From: Tetracentron sinense
Lineage: Eukaryota > Streptophyta > Magnoliopsida > Trochodendrales > Trochodendraceae
Direction of reading: 5' to 3'
DNA: 64,000 nucleotides
NCBI GenBank assembly: GCA_015143295.1
Contig: CM026563.1
Location: forward strand, 5,828,001-5,892,000
Under the pieces are notes generated by a model. It searched no databases. It saw nothing but the letters and a program-made list of their open reading frames with translations, and was not told the DNA's origin. The first letter of the stretch is position 1. Each line of letters opens with the position of its first letter. Both the position numbers and the translations under genes were made by a program. Shown here piece after piece: positions 59,085-64,000 of this stretch.

Positions 59085-59871
59085 AGCGGCAGCCCAGTTT
59101 TTTCCGCCTAAGCATCAGCTTCCTACAGTGTTCTCCAGGGCATAGATGTTGACCTTAAAAGCAAATATGTGAAAGCAAGAGATTCATCGATCTTATGAAC
59201 AGACATGATTTTTCCCGAGTCTATTTGGGTCTTCAAAGAGCTTCATCTCTTTCTAATGGCTAATGGCTAATGGCTGTGCTCCACTTGTGTGAACTTTGGG
59301 TGCAATATTCCCAACAACCTGGGTGTGATTGCGCTAGGGTAGTGGCCGGCTAATTGAATGATATGATCACTTAAATGCTACTTGTGTGCTATTGTCTACC
59401 TAAGAGATAACCCGTTGCTTAGACAGTATGAATCAGAAGGCACAAGTAGCAACAAGATGGCAGTAGCTGACTACAGAAATTAGCCATTTATGCAAAATTT
59501 CAAAACTATATGTCTAACAATATTAGAAACAAGATAATGTAACACAACATATCACCAGAGAGATAAAATTATTGGATTTAATAGTCCACAATGGTTCAGG
59601 AAACCTGATAGAAACAAACACACAAAAATGCGCACACAATATTATATGTAAAGAGAGAGAGTAATTTGTAGATATAACAACCTACCACCACCAACACTGA
59701 ATTTAACCAAAGATTATTTGTAGGTATCAAAATCTTGAGATGACTAACTTTGAACCCCCATCCCTTCTCTACAAAAGAACTCACCATAGTAGCTTCAATG
59801 GTATGAAAACTCCACATCACATCTAGTTGGAATCGAGGCCATGCAGGGTGAATAGCGACAATATATCATCT

Positions 59872-62361
59872 TCACCTTTGGCTACTCGCTTCGCCATTCA
59901 CCATCTCAGAGAATACGTTCTTCATAGAAATACCCAAATAGTCATCTACACCTGATATCCCCAATTCTGTAGCAGTAGTACTAGTCTCCCCGTGATTGAC
60001 ATAGTTGACTTGAGGAGACATCTTGCCTACTTGATCAGTACTGTCTTCCTCAGGTTCTGCTTGGATCACTGCCTCTTGAAGTTGAAGTGCGTACTCCAGA
60101 TTCCACAACACATCTCCTATCAATGGCCGATCAACACCGCCATCGGCCAAGCATTTCTCAGCTATCTCTCCAAACTTCCTAAGAGAATCAGGTCTTATTT
60201 TACCTGCGAGATGAGGATCTATGATTTGCTCCAACTGCCCTACCTTCTGCCACTTCATTGCCCATTCGGCTAAGTTCACCATCTCTCTTGGAAGTGATGG
60301 ATCAATGACAGGTCTCGCACAAATGACTTCAAACAAAACCACTCCGAACGAGTACACGTCTGATTTCTCTGTCAGCTGTTGCCTTCTGAAGTACTCTGGA
60401 TCGAGATACCCAAAACTCCCTTTCACAGCTGTACTAACATGGGTCTGATCAATCTCAGGCCCCATCTTTGAAAGTCCGAAATCAGCAACCTTGGCCATGA
60501 GATTCTCATCTAATAAAATGTTTGCGGACTTGACATCACGGTGGATAATTGCCTTTGTAGAACCAGTATGAAGATAGTGAAGTCCTCTGGCAGATCCAAT
60601 GCATATCTCAAGCCTCTGCTTCCAACTCAAGCTAGGAACATCTGAGCCATAGAGATGATTCTTGAGGGTCCCATTCTCCATGTACTCGTAAACAAGGATC
60701 ATCTCGTTCTGCTCAGAACAGTACCCGATCAGCGAGACTAGATGGCGGTGACGGAACTGAGACAACATATCAATTTCAGTTTGAAACTCCGCAAAACCCT
60801 GTTGTGACTGAGGATTACCCCTCTTCACAGCCACCTTTGTACCATCTCTCAGAACTCCCTTGTACACCTTCCCAAATCCACCCAACCCAATAACTAAACT
60901 CTCATCAAAGTTGCTTGTGGCCTCTTTCATTGCCACAAAAGAAAAGCAGTACCCAAGGTTTCCATTAGAGTACTTACTTCCCATGGCGCCAGTATGCCCT
61001 CCTCCGTTCCTAAAGAAAGAGGACCACGTCTTTGAATGGCTGCTATGTCTTCGTCTTCTGCACAACAAAAAGAGAACTATAGCCATGACTACTGCAAGAA
61101 ATGGCCCAATGACCACACCGACAATCACACTGATTTTCGTCTTTGAACCTGGCTGCGAGGACAAGTTTACCGTGGCTGCACCATCTAGGCTGCTTCTTGA
61201 ATTGTTCATTTTCATAACTTCCAATCCGTTTAGAATAGCATTGGGGAAATAATTGGCTAGACCAGAGGGCCCTATACTTATAAGCAGCTTACTGCTATCA
61301 CTTAATCCCGTAACGAAGTCCATATAATATGGAACATCCAAGGTATTAGATGTCAAAACACTAAGATCAAGATTCCGAGAAACTAGCCAGGAGTTAATAT
61401 AGACATTGAAATAGAGCTGCTTAGGAGAGGAACTCACTATATCACAGAAGTGAAACCGAATCAGATACTCAAAACCAGGAACCACATCGAACACCCATGT
61501 CACATTGAAATTGCTGTTGGGATCACTTGTCGAGTTCATCCTGGTAGCAGTTTCATAGACAGCATCTGGAGCTATAACCCTGGATGATCTACCCTTCTCA
61601 TACTTGACAGCCCCAATCTTCGATACAGATGTAGCAAGATTCTTATGTAGTAAAAAAATTTCATCAGGAACCCAAGTTCTCCACAAGGTATCATTCTGAG
61701 GAGGGACTGTTTGCCCACCCATATTCACCCTTCTAACAGTCTCCAATGCCTGTTTCCACAAACCATGGTAGTCGCCGATAGGATTAAAAGTGTGGGCATC
61801 GTCAGTGATGAGCTCGTCAGGGACCGAAACAACCTCTAAGGCATTTAAAAAGGCGAATGAATTGTTGGAAGGGGTGAAGGTAATGAGGAATTGTTCTGAA
61901 GTTATGTTCACCGAGTATTCCCTAATCAAGGGATCCTTCTGTGGTACGAAATTGCTGAGGAGGACGAAATGTTGGGCGGAAATGGAGAAGTTTGCCATGC
62001 TCAAATTGTAGTTTTCAGACACAAATGGGAAGAAATAGAGGCGAATCCAGTGCCGCCCGGGCTTGCGAATAGGAAATGTGTAATGAGAGGTTCCATTGAG
62101 GATTCTGGCTGTTTGATACAGAGGCAAATCAAAGGTGGAGGGAATAGATTTAGAAGTGGTGTTGGTAAAAATGTTTCGTGGGGTTGAAAGGAAATCGGAG
62201 TTGTCTGCAACAAAAACACGATTAACCCCCAAAGATGTATTAGTGGGTGATCCACAGTCTATAAGATACTTGTCTACAGGATCAAATCCTCTAGAAAAAC
62301 ATACCAAAGATGAAATGGATGAAACCCAGATAAGCAATTTAAAATTTTGAACACCAGTCAT
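59872..62361 (-). CDS. HERK1-like: CrRLK1L malectin-like receptor kinase, HERK1-like
   Basis: An intronless 829-residue plasma-membrane receptor kinase of the CrRLK1L family, which senses cell-wall state and RALF peptides and regulates cell elongation and fertilisation in characterised members. Layout: signal peptide (about 1-25, MTGVQNFKLLIWVSSISSLV); tandem malectin-like ectodomain (about 26-385) with many N-glycosylation sites, FVLLSNF, and the ending GLEVMKMNNS; one membrane segment 410-434 followed by CRRRR; kinase domain about 487-763 with IGLGGFGKV, Lys513 in VAVKRGN, catalytic HRDVKSANILL (Asp609), DFGLS (627-631) and the activation-loop GSFGYLDPEYF. From memory it most resembles Arabidopsis HERK1 in MGSKYSNG and GVDRP-IGDVLWNLEYALQLQ. 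All kinase residues are present. The lack of introns is normal for the family. Ligand and exact orthology are inference. Confidence 0.95.
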   Translation of the reverse strand: MTGVQNFKLLIWVSSISSLVCFSRGFDPVDKYLIDCGSPTNTSLGVNRVFVADNSDFLSTPRNIFTNTTSKSIPSTFDLPLYQTARILNGTSHYTFPIRKPGRHWIRLYFFPFVSENYNLSMANFSISAQHFVLLSNFVPQKDPLIREYSVNITSEQFLITFTPSNNSFAFLNALEVVSVPDELITDDAHTFNPIGDYHGLWKQALETVRRVNMGGQTVPPQNDTLWRTWVPDEIFLLHKNLATSVSKIGAVKYEKGRSSRVIAPDAVYETATRMNSTSDPNSNFNVTWVFDVVPGFEYLIRFHFCDIVSSSPKQLYFNVYINSWLVSRNLDLSVLTSNTLDVPYYMDFVTGLSDSSKLLISIGPSGLANYFPNAILNGLEVMKMNNSRSSLDGAATVNLSSQPGSKTKISVIVGVVIGPFLAVVMAIVLFLLCRRRRHSSHSKTWSSFFRNGGGHTGAMGSKYSNGNLGYCFSFVAMKEATSNFDESLVIGLGGFGKVYKGVLRDGTKVAVKRGNPQSQQGFAEFQTEIDMLSQFRHRHLVSLIGYCSEQNEMILVYEYMENGTLKNHLYGSDVPSLSWKQRLEICIGSARGLHYLHTGSTKAIIHRDVKSANILLDENLMAKVADFGLSKMGPEIDQTHVSTAVKGSFGYLDPEYFRRQQLTEKSDVYSFGVVLFEVICARPVIDPSLPREMVNLAEWAMKWQKVGQLEQIIDPHLAGKIRPDSLRKFGEIAEKCLADGGVDRPLIGDVLWNLEYALQLQEAVIQAEPEEDSTDQVGKMSPQVNYVNHGETSTTATELGISGVDDYLGISMKNVFSEMVNGEASSQR

Positions 62362-62950
62362 GATAGAAACTTTCTTCAGCTGAAACTAAAATCTAGGTTT
62401 CTTACAGAAACTACACTTCTCCACCACAAACCCAATTGAAATCAAAAACCCATCCCAGGAAGACTCTGAAAGATTGCTCCTTTTGAAATCATTTGAACTC
62501 CCACAGAGAGAACCCCATTTTCTCCATAATCAAAACAAATATAAATAAAATCAAGTTCTTTCTCCAACTTCTTGATGAAAGTAAGAGAAAAATATAAATT
62601 TCTGCATAAATCTTGCAAGCCGCCCAAACTGTTCTGGACTTGATAACAACTCCAGATTTTTGACAGAGCAACAAAGGAATGAGAACAGAGTCAATGCTTT
62701 TGGAACAGAAATGTAAATGAGGAATCCAGCTAAGTTTGAAGAGCTAACCTTGGCTTTATGAAATCAGAGTTGCAGAGCCGCATCTCATGGTGAGAAAAAA
62801 ACAATGGAAAAGTAACTAAGTCAGAGAAAAATAATAATAAAGTGAAGCTTTACTTTCTTTAACGGGAAGAGCAAGTAACAGGCAGGGATTTAACTCCCTG
62901 GTCCAGGCGGGAAACTTTTGTCGTTCTTTACAATGATGGAGAAAGCTATC
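62362..62950 (-). promoter_or_regulatory. 5' leader and promoter region of the HERK1-like gene
   Basis: Unique-looking, moderately AT-rich sequence directly upstream of the start codon, with no repeat arms until about 63000. No TATA box or start site could be fixed. The aaggttagc near 62748 (minus strand) could be a donor of a leader intron, but nothing confirms it. Confidence 0.35.
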
Positions 62951-63021
62951 CTCTGTTCGCTAACATTTTCTCTTTCTCTACAGGGCAACAACTGTACTCA
63001 CTTCAACTTCAACGGGATGGA

Positions 63022-63050
63022 ATTTCGTCTGGCTCCTCGCCAGACGAAAT
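63022..63050. repeat. Short perfect hairpin upstream of the HERK1-like gene
   Basis: A 12-bp stem atttcgtctggc / gccagacgaaat with a 5-base loop (tcctc). It adjoins an arm of the dispersed repeat, so it may be a MITE tip rather than a regulatory hairpin. Confidence 0.7.
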
Positions 63051-63493
63051 CCGTCTGCCCCATCCCATAGGTTAACACGTGTTTTTTTTTTTTTTTTTTT
63101 TTTTGACACTCCTTAATTGTGATTAAGATTCACTAACTCTTATGTTATATTTGGTTGCCGGAAAAGACAAGAAAATATGTACAATATGGAAAAGGAAAAA
63201 AAATTTTAGATTTCTAATATAATTTTTAGTTTTATTTAGTTTAGTTTAATTTTCTTTTTCTTTTTCATGTTTTTACTTATTTCCTTGACAAATAAAAAAT
63301 TGGTTAGGGTTTTAGCCATGTAACCTTGATTTTTTGAAAAAAATTATTTAAAAATATTTAACTATGGGAATTAAAAATAGATAACCAATGTTAAAAGGAA
63401 AAGGGTAGTTTAGGTTCTGAGTGAACCAGACGGGTTTTGGTCGGGCAAGGGCCATACCAAATCTGATCCCCATTTCAACTAGATAAAACCACT

Positions 63494-63770
63494 ATTACTT
63501 GGTTTGTCTGTTCTCGATTTGAATTCGGGTTCACAATTCGCCTCTAGAGTGAACTTGGTTTGTTATGGGTAGGATGAGATAATTCTTTTATTGATTTATT
63601 TAGTTTATTTAGTTTGTTTCGATTTGAATTCAGGTTCGCAGTTCACCTTTAGAGTGAACTTGGTTTGCTATGGGTAGGATGAGATAATTCTTTTCTTGAT
63701 TTAGTTAGTTTCTTTAGTTTTGTTCGCTTAAAGCATGTAAAATAAATAAATATTATATATATATAAACTA
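63494..63770. mobile_element. Rearranged relative of the hAT MITE in the Ty3 left LTR, with a 105-bp tandem duplication
   Basis: Units 63515-63619 and 63620-63724 are direct copies (cgatttgaattc(g/a)ggttc, then tagagtgaacttggttt, then atgggtaggatgagataatt). The order gaattcgggttc, cacaattcgcc, tagagtgaa and gggtaggatgag matches the 5' part of the element at 25068. The second half of that element is missing and no target duplication was found. Confidence 0.7.
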
Positions 63771-63869
63771 GCGGGCAGCACGTGCAATTGTGCCACTAAG
63801 GTGGTGGGCGGGTCTTGGTGAGATGTTCTTCTTTAGATCCGTTTTGACAAGAGAACGATTAGTCCGATT

Positions 63870-64000
63870 ATGTCACTAAGATGACCACATATTCCTTTTA
63901 ACACTCCTTAACAGTGGTTAAAATTCACCCACCTCTAAAGTTCACCTACTGATCCTTGGATTTTTTTTTTTTTAAAGTGAAAAAAAAATTAACCTTAGGA
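63870..64000. repeat. Arm of the dispersed gaatcttaaccac repeat (minus orientation)
   Basis: Reads through tccttttaacactccttaac, then agtggttaaaattcaccca, then ttcacctactgatccttgg, and runs off the window. Same family as 22103-22743. Confidence 0.7.

Larger units (their letters stand above)
51984..59871. other. Intergenic region, repeats, no certain gene
   Basis: After the small gene's 3' region this is AT-rich DNA holding the SINE (53431-53603), a foldback (54358-54492), a hAT MITE (54765-54972), a MITE (55074-55262), microsatellites at 56090-56120 and 56360-56377, dispersed repeat arms (about 56470-56560 and 57380-57460) and one possible coding fragment (58821-59084). The stretch 57460-57900 is GC-richer but has no recognisable frame. 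Confidence 0.6.

Noticed and set aside
59992-62350. Plus-strand frames opposite the receptor kinase
   Set aside because: They are antisense shadows of the intact 829-residue kinase frame.

Overview
This is plant nuclear DNA: long introns, GT-AG splicing, plant-specific proteins (an ER-type Ca2+-ATPase, a CrRLK1L receptor kinase) and a dense load of plant transposons (Tat-like Ty3 element, TRIM, hAT and other MITEs, L1 LINEs, a tRNA-derived SINE). Protein similarity recalled to Arabidopsis suggests an angiosperm, probably a woody non-grass species; I cannot name it.

Layout. 1-5515 (+): the 3' end of a SAC3/GANP-family (THP3-like) gene, four exons; the 5' part lies outside the window. 5516-7228: convergent intergenic gap with one MITE that has a perfect 9-bp target duplication. 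7229-18932 (-): a complete eight-exon ECA1/ECA4-type Ca2+-ATPase (predicted 1060 aa) whose two largest introns hold L1 fragments and hAT MITEs. 18933-24807: upstream/intergenic DNA with tandem repeats and an array of a MITE-like repeat carrying an ABRE/G-box core. 24808-32065: a broken Tat-like Ty3 LTR element with gag and an antisense accessory ORF; its left LTR carries a hAT MITE and its right LTR a young TRIM. 32066-37257: repeat-rich, with a SINE split by a hAT MITE. 37258-48002: a roughly 4.2-kb segment present twice in direct orientation, separated by 2.3 kb of non-autonomous LTR-element-like DNA. 48003-51560: repeats. 51561-51983 (+): a small intronless gene of a plant family of unknown function. 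51984-59871: repeats including a SINE with a perfect 17-bp target duplication. 59872-62361 (-): an intronless HERK1-like CrRLK1L receptor kinase (829 aa). 62362-64000: its upstream region and repeats.

The host genes are unrelated housekeeping or signalling genes and there is no operon-like organisation. The main structural interest lies in nested transposons whose order can be read (LTR element, then hAT and TRIM), in the duplicated 4.2-kb block whose copies seem to differ by presence or absence of an element insertion, and in the antisense gene of the LTR element, which has its own TATA-like box. Splice sites and family assignments come from reading the sequence against remembered family sequences; no searches were run.
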